Positions 19,510-29,262 of a stretch of 64,000 bases of DNA are shown here, one piece after another. A program made the translations under genes and the position numbers. How positions within the stretch are numbered: position 1 is the first letter of the stretch; each line of letters opens with the position of its first letter. Under the pieces are notes generated by a model that ran no database searches, was not told where the DNA came from, and saw only the letters and a list, made by a program, of their open reading frames with translations. Origin of the DNA: Isosphaeraceae bacterium EP7 (GTDB taxonomy: Bacteria > Planctomycetota > Planctomycetia > Isosphaerales > Isosphaeraceae); assembly GCA_038400315.1 (NCBI GenBank), contig CP151667.1, forward strand, positions 2,057,174-2,121,173, written 5' to 3'.

Positions 19510-20913
19510 GTGCATCCGATCGTCGTGGGACTGGTCGCCGCCCTCGCCCTGGCCGTCGGCCCCGGCGAGCCCGAGGCCCTGGTGGCAAGGCTGGGCGCCC
19601 CACGCCTGGCCGACCGCGAGGCCGCGGCCGCCGCGCTGACGGCGCTTGGGCCCGACGCCATCCCGGCCCTGCTCGCCGCCCGGCACACGTCCAACCTTGA
19701 GGCGAGGGCCCGCGTCGCCGCCCTTCTCGATGCCCTGGAGGCCACCAGGATCTCGGCCCCGACGAAGCTGCTGCTCGATTTCGAGCAGGCCTCGCTGGAG
19801 CAGGTGGCACGCACCCTGGGGCAACGGGCCGGCGTCCGGATCTTGCTGGAGCCGGAGAGCAGCCCCAACTGGAAGACCACCATCGTCAAGTTGGTCGATC
19901 CCGAACCGGTCCTGTTCTGGGAGGCCATCAACCGCCTCTGCAAGGTCGGGGGCCTGCGCATCGCGCCCGGCGACGCATGGAGGTTCCGCCAGATGGCCGG
20001 CAACGGCCGGCCCGAAGACCGAGGCTCGCCCTTGCTTGCCCTGATGGCCACGACGGTCGCTCCGGCCCCTTCGTCGATTGACGGAGCCTTCCTCGTCAGC
20101 CTGACTGGCCTGCACCGGAGCCGGGAGGTGGCCTTCCCGGCCCCCGTGGGGCCACCGGGCACCGCCCAGCCCGAGCCACTGCTTACCGACCGCTTCCAGG
20201 CCATGATCCAGGTGGCGGTCGAGCCCCGAATGAACATCGCTCAGGTGGGGCCGGCACAGGACGTCGAGGGACAGGACGACCGCGGCCAGGCCCTGAGCTC
20301 TCCAACCTCGACGGGCGGCGTCAGACCAATGCTCGAGCCCGGCCAGGGTCTGCCGATCGGCCCCGGGGACACGTCCATCGGCTCGATGCAGGTTCCTCTC
20401 GTCTACCCGGAGACCCAGGGCACGACCATCAAACGGCTCAAGGGGATGATCCCCGTCGTCATCTCAGGCCGTCGGCCCAATGCCCTGATTGCCTCACTGA
20501 CGGAGGGCCTGGGCAAGGTCGTCCAGGACGACGACACCGCGATGCAGGTCCATTCCGTGCAGGTCGACCAGCAAACGAAGCGGACCACCATCGAGTTCTC
20601 GGTCTGGCCCAAGGCCGGCCAGCCGGGAGGGCCTCCGCGGCCGTCGATACCTGGGATCCCCAATCGACCCGGCAGCGGCCCCGGTCGCGCGGGTTTGCTG
20701 GTGGATCCCGCCCGCGTGGAGGTCCGCGACGCCGACGGCAAGCGGTGCCGACTGAACGCCTTCACCTCACGCCCCGAGGGCCTGGTCAGCCGCTGCCACT
20801 GGGTCCTCGACCCGGCCCCCGGCATCGGGCTCCCGACCGAGATTCGCTTCGAGACACACGTCTGGACGACCGTCGAGGTCTCCTTCGAGTTCCGCGACCT
20901 GCCGATGCCCTGA
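19510..20913 (+). CDS. Exported protein, tandem paralog 1 (HEAT-like, STN-like, beta domains)
   Basis: I do not recognise a characterised family. The 467 residues start at GTG 19510 (GGGGAGGA nine bases upstream) with a signal-like hydrophobic stretch. A HEAT-like helical pair follows (about 20-78, LADREAAAAALTALGPDAIPA). Then comes a segment resembling the short N-terminal domain of secretins/TonB receptors (LLLDFEQASLEQVARTLGQ, VLFWEAINRLCKVGGL, about 85-155). Beta-rich modules shared with the next two genes follow (FQAMIQVAVEPR, MQVPLVYPETQG), and the protein ends in SFEFRDLPMP. It opens a packed three-gene array (42-base gap, then a 4-base overlap). It may read proteins or polymers in the periplasm, but no activity is indicated. 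Confidence 0.75.
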   Translation: MHPIVVGLVAALALAVGPGEPEALVARLGAPRLADREAAAAALTALGPDAIPALLAARHTSNLEARARVAALLDALEATRISAPTKLLLDFEQASLEQVARTLGQRAGVRILLEPESSPNWKTTIVKLVDPEPVLFWEAINRLCKVGGLRIAPGDAWRFRQMAGNGRPEDRGSPLLALMATTVAPAPSSIDGAFLVSLTGLHRSREVAFPAPVGPPGTAQPEPLLTDRFQAMIQVAVEPRMNIAQVGPAQDVEGQDDRGQALSSPTSTGGVRPMLEPGQGLPIGPGDTSIGSMQVPLVYPETQGTTIKRLKGMIPVVISGRRPNALIASLTEGLGKVVQDDDTAMQVHSVQVDQQTKRTTIEFSVWPKAGQPGGPPRPSIPGIPNRPGSGPGRAGLLVDPARVEVRDADGKRCRLNAFTSRPEGLVSRCHWVLDPAPGIGLPTEIRFETHVWTTVEVSFEFRDLPMP

Positions 20914-20954
20914 ACCGGCCGGATCAGCCTATCCCCCAGGCCGGAGGCCTTTCG

Positions 20955-22181
20955 ATGCTCGGACCGATGCTTGCCGCCTTCGTCCTGACGCTCGCCCCGG
21001 CGGACGACGCCATCCCCGTCCCGGCGAAGGCGACCGTGCTCACCCTGGACTTCCGCGACCGCCCCATCGGCGAGGCCGCCGAGGAGCTTGGCCGCCGCGC
21101 GGGCCTCAGCCTGGTCCAGGACAATCCCAGGGATGGCCGCTGGAAGAAGCGCACGATCACCCTGGAAGTCCCCGGGCCGGTCTCGCTGCTGGAGGCCCTC
21201 GACCGGTTCTGCGAGACGGCCTCGATCAGCCGATATTCCAACGCGTCACGCCAGCCGCTGGCCCCCCAGGAGCGTGAGATTAGGCTGACTCACCAGGGAG
21301 AACCGGCCCAGTCCTCGGCCACCGTTTACGTCGGCGCGTTCCGGCTGGGGCCGCTCACGCTCATCGAGCAAGGGGAGCTGAATTTCGTCTCGCCCCCCAC
21401 CCCGGCCCTGCCAACAGGCCCGGTCCCACCCCCGTCCGACCCCTCGTTGTTGCCCGTCCCGGATGGTCCCGTCCACGTCGAGATCATGGTCACGCCGGAA
21501 CCCGGCCGCCTTTGCCTGCAAGCTGGGCCCCTTCATTCCTTGGTGGCCGTCGATGAGCGGGGCCAGACGCTGCTCAGCCCCGGCGTGTCGAAGGATGGCC
21601 TGCCCCCTCCGCCGGGGGGCCTCGACCTGGGCGAGCTCGGCGGCTTGCTCAAGATTCCGCTGGAGATCCCCGCGAATCAACCCGGACGCGTCATCGCCCG
21701 GATCGCAGGCAAGCTGCCGCTGGATGTCGCCGCGAGGTCCGTTCGCGACCCGGTCACTGTCAAGCTCGCCGATGCCAAAGGGCGGACGATCCCCCTCGGA
21801 GGGGCCGCCCTCACCGTCCGCGAGGTGGCCTTCGACGGCGATCGCAAAGTCGACCTCCACCTGACACTCAAGCTCGATGGTCCACAGCCGGCCTCGACCA
21901 ACCAGGCGAGGGATGAGTCCTTCGGCCGCTTGATGGGCTATGCCTCCCTGGCCGTCGAGGCCCTCGATGCGCAGGGCAAGCGGGCGAAGGGCCGGACCGT
22001 CAGCATGTCGGCATCGGCCGACGAGCTTCGACTCGGCCTGACCTTTGGTGCTTCCGCCGAGGCTGGGCTGCCGACCGAATTACGTACCTACGAGCTGGAA
22101 CGGGCCCGCTGGGACCTCCCCTTCGAGTTCAAGGACATCCCGCTCGGCCCGGCGCCGGGCCCGCGAGGTGCCGATCGATGA
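20955..22181 (+). CDS. Exported protein, tandem paralog 2 (STN-like and beta domains)
   Basis: The start ATG 20955 follows CCGGAGG by seven bases, giving 408 residues with a short signal (MLGPMLAAFVLTLAPA). This copy lacks the HEAT-like part and begins directly with the STN-like segment (LTLDFRDRPIGEAAEELGR, SLLEALDRFCETASI). It then shares VEIMVTPEPG, LVAVDERGQTLLSP and KIPLEIPANQPG with its neighbours, and ends with LPFEFKDIPL plus a short tail. Unlike the other two it has an added segment around residues 330-360 (SFGRLMGYASLAVEALDAQG). Its TGA overlaps the ATG of the third gene (ATGA), which argues for coupled translation. Function is unknown. Confidence 0.75.
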   Translation: MLGPMLAAFVLTLAPADDAIPVPAKATVLTLDFRDRPIGEAAEELGRRAGLSLVQDNPRDGRWKKRTITLEVPGPVSLLEALDRFCETASISRYSNASRQPLAPQEREIRLTHQGEPAQSSATVYVGAFRLGPLTLIEQGELNFVSPPTPALPTGPVPPPSDPSLLPVPDGPVHVEIMVTPEPGRLCLQAGPLHSLVAVDERGQTLLSPGVSKDGLPPPPGGLDLGELGGLLKIPLEIPANQPGRVIARIAGKLPLDVAARSVRDPVTVKLADAKGRTIPLGGAALTVREVAFDGDRKVDLHLTLKLDGPQPASTNQARDESFGRLMGYASLAVEALDAQGKRAKGRTVSMSASADELRLGLTFGASAEAGLPTELRTYELERARWDLPFEFKDIPLGPAPGPRGADR

Positions 22182-23557
22182 CCGCGATTCCAGCGTTCCT
22201 GGCATGCTGCCTCCTCGCGCAAGCCCCCAGCATCGACCGAGATCTCGCCGGCCTCGCCGCCTCCGACAAGTCGGTGAGTCTCGAAGCCGCGGGTGCCATC
22301 GAGGAACGGGGCAAGTCGGCCCTCCACGCACTCAGGACGTTCGAGTCCACTGCCCCGCCGGAGGCCAAGGTCCGGGCCAGGTCGCTCATCGACCTGATCG
22401 AGGACCAGCGGCTCCTCCGCGCAACCCCGGTTCGCCTCGACCTGCGAGAGACCCCACTGCCCGATGCCGTGGGCGAGCTGGCACGCTCCTCGGGCTATCG
22501 GATCGAGCTTCGGCGGGGCGTTGGGGCGGTTCAGCGGTCTCGCAAGGTCACGCTTCAAACCGACCCAGGTGTCGGTTTCTGGGAGGCCCTCGATCGGCTC
22601 GGCCAGGCCGGTAAGGTCGCCCAAGTCGCCGGAGCGTTCGGCGAGTTGCACCATGACGGCGCCTCGATCGTGCTCGCCGACGAGGACAGGCCAACACCGC
22701 CCACCTCCTACGCCGGCCCCTATCGCGTGCGTCTAAAGCGTCTCGAACGCGAGCGACGGACCACCCTGGCAACCAAAGCGACCGATTCGAGGCCCGTCGG
22801 CTCAATGACCGCCACGATCGAGGTGGCCGCCGAGCCAGGGATCATCCCCACACCCTCAGGCCCCGCCGTCGTGATCGAGGCGATCGACGACCTCGGCCAG
22901 GATCTCACCGCGCGTCCCTTCCCCAACTCCGGATCTCCCTCATGGAAGAGCCTCCGTGCACGTGACCTCGAACCGCTCCAGGTAGGCGGCGATGCCTCCT
23001 TCGAGGACGCGATCCCGTTGCACCTTCCCGAGCGTCCAGGTACTGCGATCCGACGCGTCAGGGGATACGCCCCGATCCAGGCGATCGCGCGCACGGGGGA
23101 CACGCTCGAGATCCCGCTCGACGCCCCTCCCGAGCGAGAGCACACGCTCGGCGGCGTATCGATTCGCGTGATCTCCGTCCAATCGGGGGGCCCGCAGTCG
23201 GTCGTCCGGCTGTCAATCCTCGGGGCCACCCAGCCCCGGCCCGCGGTTTCCGCAGGCCGAAGGCAGGCTTCGCTGTCGGGCTTCAACCCGCCGTTCAGGG
23301 CAGAAGAGTGCCTCCTCCTGCTCGACGCCGACGGCCGACCCCTGCCACTCATGTCGACGCCCGTCGTCCCCGTCAATCCTCTGATCGTGCAGACTGGACC
23401 CGTCGAATTGACCCTGAAGACGATCGCCAACCCAGGTCTGGCCTCGATCCGCCCCGGTTCCGAACCCCAAAAGCCGCCGGTCCGCCTCATCTACGCCCGC
23501 GTCGTTGGGGTTTCGACCGAGGTTCCGTTCGAGTTCGCCGACCTCCCGATGCCCTGA
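22178..23557 (+). CDS. Exported protein, tandem paralog 3 (HEAT-like, STN-like, beta domains)
   Basis: The protein has 459 residues and overlaps the previous gene by four bases. It has a short hydrophobic leader, then a HEAT-like stretch (EERGKSALHALRTFE). The STN-like segment follows (VRLDLRETPLPDAVGELAR, FWEALDRLGQAGKV), with shared beta modules (MTATIEVAAEPG, IPLHLPERPGTAIRRVRGY), ending in VPFEFADLPMP. It is closer in architecture to paralog 1 than to paralog 2. Its stop lies seven bases from that of the convergent DUF1501 gene, leaving no room for a separate terminator. The three genes look like one operon built by local duplication; the role is not known. Confidence 0.75.
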   Translation: MTAIPAFLACCLLAQAPSIDRDLAGLAASDKSVSLEAAGAIEERGKSALHALRTFESTAPPEAKVRARSLIDLIEDQRLLRATPVRLDLRETPLPDAVGELARSSGYRIELRRGVGAVQRSRKVTLQTDPGVGFWEALDRLGQAGKVAQVAGAFGELHHDGASIVLADEDRPTPPTSYAGPYRVRLKRLERERRTTLATKATDSRPVGSMTATIEVAAEPGIIPTPSGPAVVIEAIDDLGQDLTARPFPNSGSPSWKSLRARDLEPLQVGGDASFEDAIPLHLPERPGTAIRRVRGYAPIQAIARTGDTLEIPLDAPPEREHTLGGVSIRVISVQSGGPQSVVRLSILGATQPRPAVSAGRRQASLSGFNPPFRAEECLLLLDADGRPLPLMSTPVVPVNPLIVQTGPVELTLKTIANPGLASIRPGSEPQKPPVRLIYARVVGVSTEVPFEFADLPMP

Positions 23558-23564
23558 TCCACGC

Positions 23565-25031
23565 TCAGGCAAGGATCGAGTTGACCACCTCGCCGTGCAC
23601 GTCGGTCAGGCGGAAGTTGCGCCCTTGATGGCGATAGGTGAGCCTGGTGTGGTCCAGGCCGAGCAGGTGCAGGATGGTCGCCTGCAAGTCGTGGACATGC
23701 ACCGGCGATTCGATGATGTGGAAGCCCAGCTCGTCGGTAGCCCCCAGGGTCACCCCAGGCTTGATCCCGCCGCCGGCCATCCACATGGTGAAGGCCTGCG
23801 GGTGATGGTCGCGGCCCATGCTCCGGCCCAGGCTGGCGTTCGACTCGACCATCGGGGTCCGGCCGAATTCTCCCCCCCAGATCACCAGCGTGTCTTCAAG
23901 CAGCCCACGCCGCTTCAGGTCGGTGACCAGCGCTGCGGCGGCCCGGTCGGTCTGGCCACACTGCGATTTCAGGCCGCCCGCGACGTCGGAATGGTGGTCC
24001 CAGCCCTCGTGGAACAGGTTGACGAACCGCACTCCGCGCTCCACCAGCCGGCGGGCCAGCAGGCAGTTGTTGGCGAACGAAGGCTTGCCCGGCTCGGCGC
24101 CGTATAGCTCCAGGGTCTCCTTGCTCTCGCCCGAGACATCCATCAGCTCGGGGGCACTCGTCTGCATCTTGTAGGCAAGCTCGTAGGCCGCGATCCTCGT
24201 GGTGATCTCCGGGTCGCCGGAATCGGCCAGGTGGTCGCGGTTGAGCCGGCCGACCAGGTCGAGCGTGTCGCGTTGGAGGCCCGCGTCGACGCCCGCCGGG
24301 TTGCTCACGTTCAGGATCGGGTCGCCCTTCGACCGGAACGAGACCCCCTGATAGGCGGTGGGCAGGAACCCGCATCCCCAGTTGGCCGCGCCGCCGCTGG
24401 AGCCGCCGGCCGAGGAGAGCACGACGAAGCCGGGCAGGTCGTCGGCCTCGCTCCCCAGTCCATAAGTCACCCAGGCGCCCATGCTCGGGCGGCCCGGCAG
24501 CGACGAGCCCGTGTTCAGGAAGATCTGCGCCGGCGCATGGTTGAACTGGTCGGTACGCATCGACTTGACGATGGCGATGTCGTCGGCGATCTTGGCCAGA
24601 TGAGGCAGCATCTCCGAAAGCTCGGCTCCGCTCGAACCGTGCCTGGAGAACTTGAACCGCGAGGCCATCAATGCGGCGTCGGGGCGGATGAAGGCGTAAC
24701 GCTGGTTCTTGACCACCTCGGCCGGCACCGGCTTGCCGTCGAACTTCACGAGGCCCGGCTTGTTGTCGAACAGGTCTAGCTGGCTTGGCGCGCCCGCCAT
24801 GAACATGTAGATGATCCGCTTCGCCTTGGGGGCGAAGTGCGACGACCGGACGAGCGGCGGGCCGTGGAGCGCCGCATGCACGGGCTCGTCGTTTCCCGCA
24901 CGCGCCGCGCGGGCGCCACGATCCGCCAGGAGCGAGGCCAGCGCGATCTTGCCGACGCCGACGCCGCAATCGCGGAAGAATTGCCTGCGGGCGAGCGAAA
25001 GGGGCATGTCCGACTCGAATCCGTGGCTCAT
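23565..25031 (-). CDS. DUF1501 exported protein, module 2
   Basis: This 488-residue DUF1501 protein starts at ATG 25031 (GAGGG upstream). The frame is open to 25067, but those residues carry no signal. It has a twin-arginine-type leader ([20 protein letters not shown]) and the markers [48 protein letters not shown] and the C-terminal [16 protein letters not shown]. Its last residues match module 1 closely, while the middle regions diverge, so this is an old paralog. The gene follows its PSD1 partner, with 88 bases between the PSD1 stop and this start. No reaction is established for the family; a hydrolase of the sulfatase/phosphatase fold is inferred. Confidence 0.9.
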   Translation of the reverse strand: MSHGFESDMPLSLARRQFFRDCGVGVGKIALASLLADRGARAARAGNDEPVHAALHGPPLVRSSHFAPKAKRIIYMFMAGAPSQLDLFDNKPGLVKFDGKPVPAEVVKNQRYAFIRPDAALMASRFKFSRHGSSGAELSEMLPHLAKIADDIAIVKSMRTDQFNHAPAQIFLNTGSSLPGRPSMGAWVTYGLGSEADDLPGFVVLSSAGGSSGGAANWGCGFLPTAYQGVSFRSKGDPILNVSNPAGVDAGLQRDTLDLVGRLNRDHLADSGDPEITTRIAAYELAYKMQTSAPELMDVSGESKETLELYGAEPGKPSFANNCLLARRLVERGVRFVNLFHEGWDHHSDVAGGLKSQCGQTDRAAAALVTDLKRRGLLEDTLVIWGGEFGRTPMVESNASLGRSMGRDHHPQAFTMWMAGGGIKPGVTLGATDELGFHIIESPVHVHDLQATILHLLGLDHTRLTYRHQGRNFRLTDVHGEVVNSILA

Positions 25032-25119
25032 CGATCCGACCCTCTGCGTTGGGAACGTCCCGGACATCTCCGCTCATTCGGGGCCAGACTGGCACCCGCC
25101 CGGTCGAGTCGGGTCCCGC

Positions 25120-28100
25120 TCATTCCCTGGTGATCGTCTCGTCAAGATTCAGCAACGCCCGCGCGACGGTGGTCCAGGCGGCCCATTCCGGCTTGTCCAC
25201 ATCGGGCCGCGCCTTGGCGTCGTCCCCCAAGAGCTTCGCCGGATCGAGCCGGCCGGCCCTTGCGTGTTCGAGCTGAGAATCGTGGAACGCGACCAGCGCC
25301 GAGAGTTCTTCGGCCGACGGCTCGCGTGACAGGCAGCGGCGGAACGCCAGCCTCGCCCGGGCTTCCGTGTCCAGTCCGGTGGGCTCGAGGGCTCGCAAGG
25401 CCAGCGCCCGCGCGGCCTCGACAAAGACGACATCGTTGAGCAACGTCAGGGCCTGGAGCGGCGTGTTGCTCCGCTCTCGCCGCATGCAGGCAATTTCCGG
25501 GGTCGGCGCATCCATCAGGGTGAACGTCGCATAAGGCGCGGCCCGCTTGGTGAACGTGTACATCCCCCGGCGATAGCGATCGGCCCCGACGCTCGCCGGC
25601 CAGGCGGCCTGCCCGTAGGCGAGCGCGGTCACGCCGTCGGGCTGGGGCGGATAGACGCTGGGCCCGCCCACTCGTCGATCGAGCAACCCCGCCGCAGACA
25701 GCGCCAGGTCGCGCACCGTCTCGGCTTCCACGCGGAAACGCGGCCCTCGCGCCAGCAGCTCGTTGGCGGGGTCGCGAGCCAGAAGTTCCCGCCCCACGCG
25801 CGAGGTCTGTCGATACGTCGCGCTTGTCACCAACAGACGGTGAAGCGTCTTCAGACTCCAGCCCCGGTCGACCAGTTCGACGGCCAGCCAGTCGAGCAGT
25901 TCCGGGTGGCTCGGCCTCGCCCCCTGAACGCCGAAGTCGTCGGGCGTCGTCACCAGCCCACGACCAAACAGGGCCTGCCAGGCGTGGTTGACCGTCACGC
26001 GCGGGCTCAGCGGATTCTGCGGGTCCACCAGCCAGTGGGCCAGTGAGAGCCGGTCGGCGGGCCTGTCCGAAGGCAGGGGAGGCAGGACTGCGGGGACCCC
26101 GGTCTCGACCGGGACGGTCTCGCTGAGGAATTCCCCACGCTTGTGGATCTTCGTCGTTCGTGCATGCTCCGCGGGCCGCTCGACCATGACCAGGCTCGTC
26201 TGGTGTTTGGGCCTCGAACGCTTCAAGGCATCGATCTTCGCGCGGATCTCGGCCAGTTGCGGAGCCACGTCGAGGAAGTGCCCGCGGATCAAGCCCAGCT
26301 GCTCAGGCGTCCGATCTTCGGCCTTCACCAGCAAGGCTGCCTCAACGGCCGCCGGAAGTCCCGACGCCGAGACGGGCCGCGCCTGCGTGGTCGCCGAGAT
26401 CCGGAACCGGCCAATCGTCGTCTGATGGATATATTGCTGCACCAACGTGAGGGCCAGCCGCGTCCCGGGGCCGCCTGCGAGCGGCTCCTTCAACTCGAAG
26501 ACCGCGGCATGGGCCTTGCCGACGCCACCGGCGATCGACCAGCCGGTGTCGAAGATGCCGTCGATCGAGGTCGCGGCTCCATGCTTGGCCGCCCCGAAAT
26601 CTTCGGTTGCCCGGCCGAACGCGAGCGGCGTCAGGTCGCCCGTGGCGGGACCTGCCTTGGCCTGGAACTCGGAGAGCATGAAGTCGCCGACGGAGAACAA
26701 CGGGGCACGCCCCGGGCCATCGTCGGGCAGGCTCGGGTCGGGCAGAACCTCAAGCCTCAGCGCCGTGATCCCGGACAGGTCAGCCTCGAACTCGACGTCA
26801 TAGACGTCCTGGTTCGGCTTGTCCCCGGTCGCCAGCACCGAACCGTCGGGGAGGACGTTCATCGTCGCGTGATTCTTGGAGACGACCCGCCGGGGAGTAA
26901 GCACCGTCCAGGCGACCGGAACCTGCGACGACTCCCAGGACGCCTGTCGTTCGGCGGCTCGGGCGCGTGAACGCTCCTCCGAGGGCCTGTCCAATGGCCC
27001 GACAAACTTGGGGTCGGCCGACTCGGGGAAATTCGCCTCGCGTGACGATTCCAGGGCGGCAATCTCGCGGCCGATCGCGGCGCGACGGGCGGAGACCGCC
27101 GGGTCGGGCAAGACCTCCTCGGGCTCGTCGACATTATTCAACAGGGCGAAGAAGGAATAGTACTCGCGATGCGTGATCGGGTCATATTTATGCGTGTGGC
27201 ACTGGGCACACTGGATGGTCATGCCCAGCCAGACGGTGCCGGTGGTGGCCACGCGGTCGACGATCGAGGCGAATCGGAACTCCTCGACGTCGATGCCGCC
27301 TTCCTCATTCGTCATCGTGTTGCGGTGGAAGCCCGTGGCCACTTTCTGGCTCACGTCAGCCCCCGGCAGCATGTCGCCGGCGATCTGCTCCACAGTGAAT
27401 TGGTCGAAAGGCATGTCGGCATTCAGGGCATTGACGACCCAGTCTCGATAGGGCCAGATCGGCCGATCCCGGTCCTTCTCATAGCCGTTCGTGTCGGCAT
27501 ATCTCGCCCGGTCGAGCCAGAGCCGCCCCCAGCGCTCCCCGTAGTTGGGGCTGGCCAGCAGGCGGTCGACTAGCCGCTCGTAAGCGTTAGGGGTCACGTC
27601 GGCGACGAACGCGTCGACCTCCTCGACCGTCGGCGGCAGACCGATAAGGTCGAGACTCAAGCGGCGGATGAGCGCGGCGCGTGGTGCCTCCGGGGAGGGG
27701 GCGAGCCCTTCCTTCTCAAGCCGCGCCAGGATGAACGCGTCGACCGGGTTGCGGGGCCAATCCGAATGAGTGACCGCGGGAAGGGTCGATCGGACGGGCT
27801 TCCGGAATGACCAGTGATCGAGCCTCGGGTCCTTCTCGTCGGAGTCGACCGGCCATGCGGCCCCCTGATTGATCCAGGAGGTGAGCAGGGCGATTTGCGC
27901 GGGTTCGAGCGGCTCGCCGGCGCCTTCCGGGGGCATCAGGTGGTCTTCGTCCTGGCCCGAGACGTAGCGGATCAGACGGCTTTCGGCCGCCTTCCCCGGG
28001 ACGATCACCGCCCCATCGTCGCCGCCTGCGAGTGCAGGGGCGCGAGCCGCGAGATTCAGGCCCGCCTCGCGCTTCTTCGTCCCATGGCAGCCGTAGCAAC

Positions 28101-28209
28101 TGCGTTTCAGGATCGGCCGGATATCGCGAGCGTAGTTCGCCGGCTCGTCGGCGGTGGCCAACTGCGAGAGCGCCGAGATCAGGGCGAGACTCAAAATCGT
28201 CCGGGGCAT
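25120..28209 (-). CDS. PSD1 / planctomycete cytochrome C protein with jelly-roll-like insert, module 2
   Basis: This 1029-residue exported protein is the longest of the three PSD1 copies. It has a signal peptide, then PSCyt1 with haem motif CYGCHG near residue 38 and LNLAARAPALAGGDDG. DUF1549 carries GERWGRLWLDRARYADT and CAQCHTHKYDPI (second CxxCH). An insert of about 200 residues (~415-620, including WTVLTPRRVVSKNHAT and DQVYDVEFEADLSG-like strands) looks like a carbohydrate-binding or discoidin-like beta domain. DUF1553 (NPLSPRVTVNHAWQALFG) closes the protein. The gene precedes its DUF1501 partner. A role in oxidising or binding a complex carbohydrate is inferred only. Confidence 0.92.
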   Translation of the reverse strand: MPRTILSLALISALSQLATADEPANYARDIRPILKRSCYGCHGTKKREAGLNLAARAPALAGGDDGAVIVPGKAAESRLIRYVSGQDEDHLMPPEGAGEPLEPAQIALLTSWINQGAAWPVDSDEKDPRLDHWSFRKPVRSTLPAVTHSDWPRNPVDAFILARLEKEGLAPSPEAPRAALIRRLSLDLIGLPPTVEEVDAFVADVTPNAYERLVDRLLASPNYGERWGRLWLDRARYADTNGYEKDRDRPIWPYRDWVVNALNADMPFDQFTVEQIAGDMLPGADVSQKVATGFHRNTMTNEEGGIDVEEFRFASIVDRVATTGTVWLGMTIQCAQCHTHKYDPITHREYYSFFALLNNVDEPEEVLPDPAVSARRAAIGREIAALESSREANFPESADPKFVGPLDRPSEERSRARAAERQASWESSQVPVAWTVLTPRRVVSKNHATMNVLPDGSVLATGDKPNQDVYDVEFEADLSGITALRLEVLPDPSLPDDGPGRAPLFSVGDFMLSEFQAKAGPATGDLTPLAFGRATEDFGAAKHGAATSIDGIFDTGWSIAGGVGKAHAAVFELKEPLAGGPGTRLALTLVQQYIHQTTIGRFRISATTQARPVSASGLPAAVEAALLVKAEDRTPEQLGLIRGHFLDVAPQLAEIRAKIDALKRSRPKHQTSLVMVERPAEHARTTKIHKRGEFLSETVPVETGVPAVLPPLPSDRPADRLSLAHWLVDPQNPLSPRVTVNHAWQALFGRGLVTTPDDFGVQGARPSHPELLDWLAVELVDRGWSLKTLHRLLVTSATYRQTSRVGRELLARDPANELLARGPRFRVEAETVRDLALSAAGLLDRRVGGPSVYPPQPDGVTALAYGQAAWPASVGADRYRRGMYTFTKRAAPYATFTLMDAPTPEIACMRRERSNTPLQALTLLNDVVFVEAARALALRALEPTGLDTEARARLAFRRCLSREPSAEELSALVAFHDSQLEHARAGRLDPAKLLGDDAKARPDVDKPEWAAWTTVARALLNLDETITRE

Positions 28210-28267
28210 AAGCCGTGCGTCCCGTTGAGAGAGATCGGGAGGGCAGGGTGGATGCGACTTGCTCGGG

Positions 28268-29194
28268 TCAGCTCGTGATGCCCTTGGTCAGGTGCATGAA
28301 GGCCGACTCGAGGTTGATCTCATCTTCCTTGAACAGGGTCAGGTCGAACCCCTCGTTGATCAGGCGGCTGGCCAGCCCGCTGTACTGGACGACCCCCACG
28401 TTGAGCTTCACGATGAGCACGCCGGCCTTGTCCTGGACGCTCTCGACCTCGGGCTGACTCTCCAGCAGGTTGGCCGCGTCGACCTGACGATCGGCCACGC
28501 CGACGTTCAGGACGATCTCGGTGCGCACCTGCTTCATCACGTCGACGACGGTGCCGTTGACCAGCAGCTTTCCCTGCTCGATGATGCCGATCTTGTTGCA
28601 GATATCGGCGAGCTCTGGCAGGATGTGGCTGGAGACGAGGATGGTCTTGCCCATCGCCCGAAGCTCCTTCAGCAGCGCCCGGATCTCGATGCGAGCCCGG
28701 GGGTCGAGGCCCGAGGCGGGCTCGTCCAGCAGAAGGACCATGGGGTCGTGTAGCAAGACTCGGGCCAGGCCCAGTCGCTGGGTCATTCCGCGCGAGAGGC
28801 TCGTGACCAGGGCGTCCCGCTTGTACGTCAGGTCGACCAGCTCCAGCACTTCCTCGCAGATCTTCTTGCGCGCCGGGCCTTTGATGCGATAGGCTGCGGC
28901 GAAGAATTCGAGGTATTCGATGACCTTCATGTCGTCGTACACGCCGAAGAAGTCGGGCATGTAGCCGATGGCTCGGCGGATGTCTTTCGCGGAGGTGTAG
29001 ATCGAGTAGCCGCAGACGGTGGCCTCGCCCCAGGTGGGGTTCAGGAGCGTGGCCAGGATGCGCATGGTCGTCGTCTTGCCGGCGCCGTTGGGGCCGATGA
29101 AGCCGTAGACGTCCCCCTTGTCCAGGGTGAGGTTCAGGCGATTCAGGGCGTAGAGGTCGCCGTACATCTTCGTGAGGTCGTGCGTCTCGATCAT
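28268..29194 (-). CDS. ABC transporter ATP-binding protein (ABC-2 type)
   Basis: This is a 308-residue ATPase with Walker [13 protein letters not shown] near residue 35, signature LSRGMTQRLGLARVL, Walker B VLLLDEPASGLDP and switch His in VSSHILPELAD. The C-terminal ~90 residues form the usual DUF4162-like tail of ABC-2 exporter ATPases. No ABC-2 permease lies next to it: downstream is the PSD1 gene (58-base gap), upstream a membrane protein with a GATase-like domain. The partner permease may be encoded elsewhere, or the neighbouring membrane protein may substitute. It appears to be the last gene of a minus-strand unit starting at the MazG-like gene or further upstream. Confidence 0.92.
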   Translation of the reverse strand: MIETHDLTKMYGDLYALNRLNLTLDKGDVYGFIGPNGAGKTTTMRILATLLNPTWGEATVCGYSIYTSAKDIRRAIGYMPDFFGVYDDMKVIEYLEFFAAAYRIKGPARKKICEEVLELVDLTYKRDALVTSLSRGMTQRLGLARVLLHDPMVLLLDEPASGLDPRARIEIRALLKELRAMGKTILVSSHILPELADICNKIGIIEQGKLLVNGTVVDVMKQVRTEIVLNVGVADRQVDAANLLESQPEVESVQDKAGVLIVKLNVGVVQYSGLASRLINEGFDLTLFKEDEINLESAFMHLTKGITS

Positions 29195-29262
29195 TGGGGT
29201 CGGCGCCTCGGCTCGTCTTCGCGTGCGTTGTGTCTGGGTCGTTGTTCGGACGCTTGCAGGGC

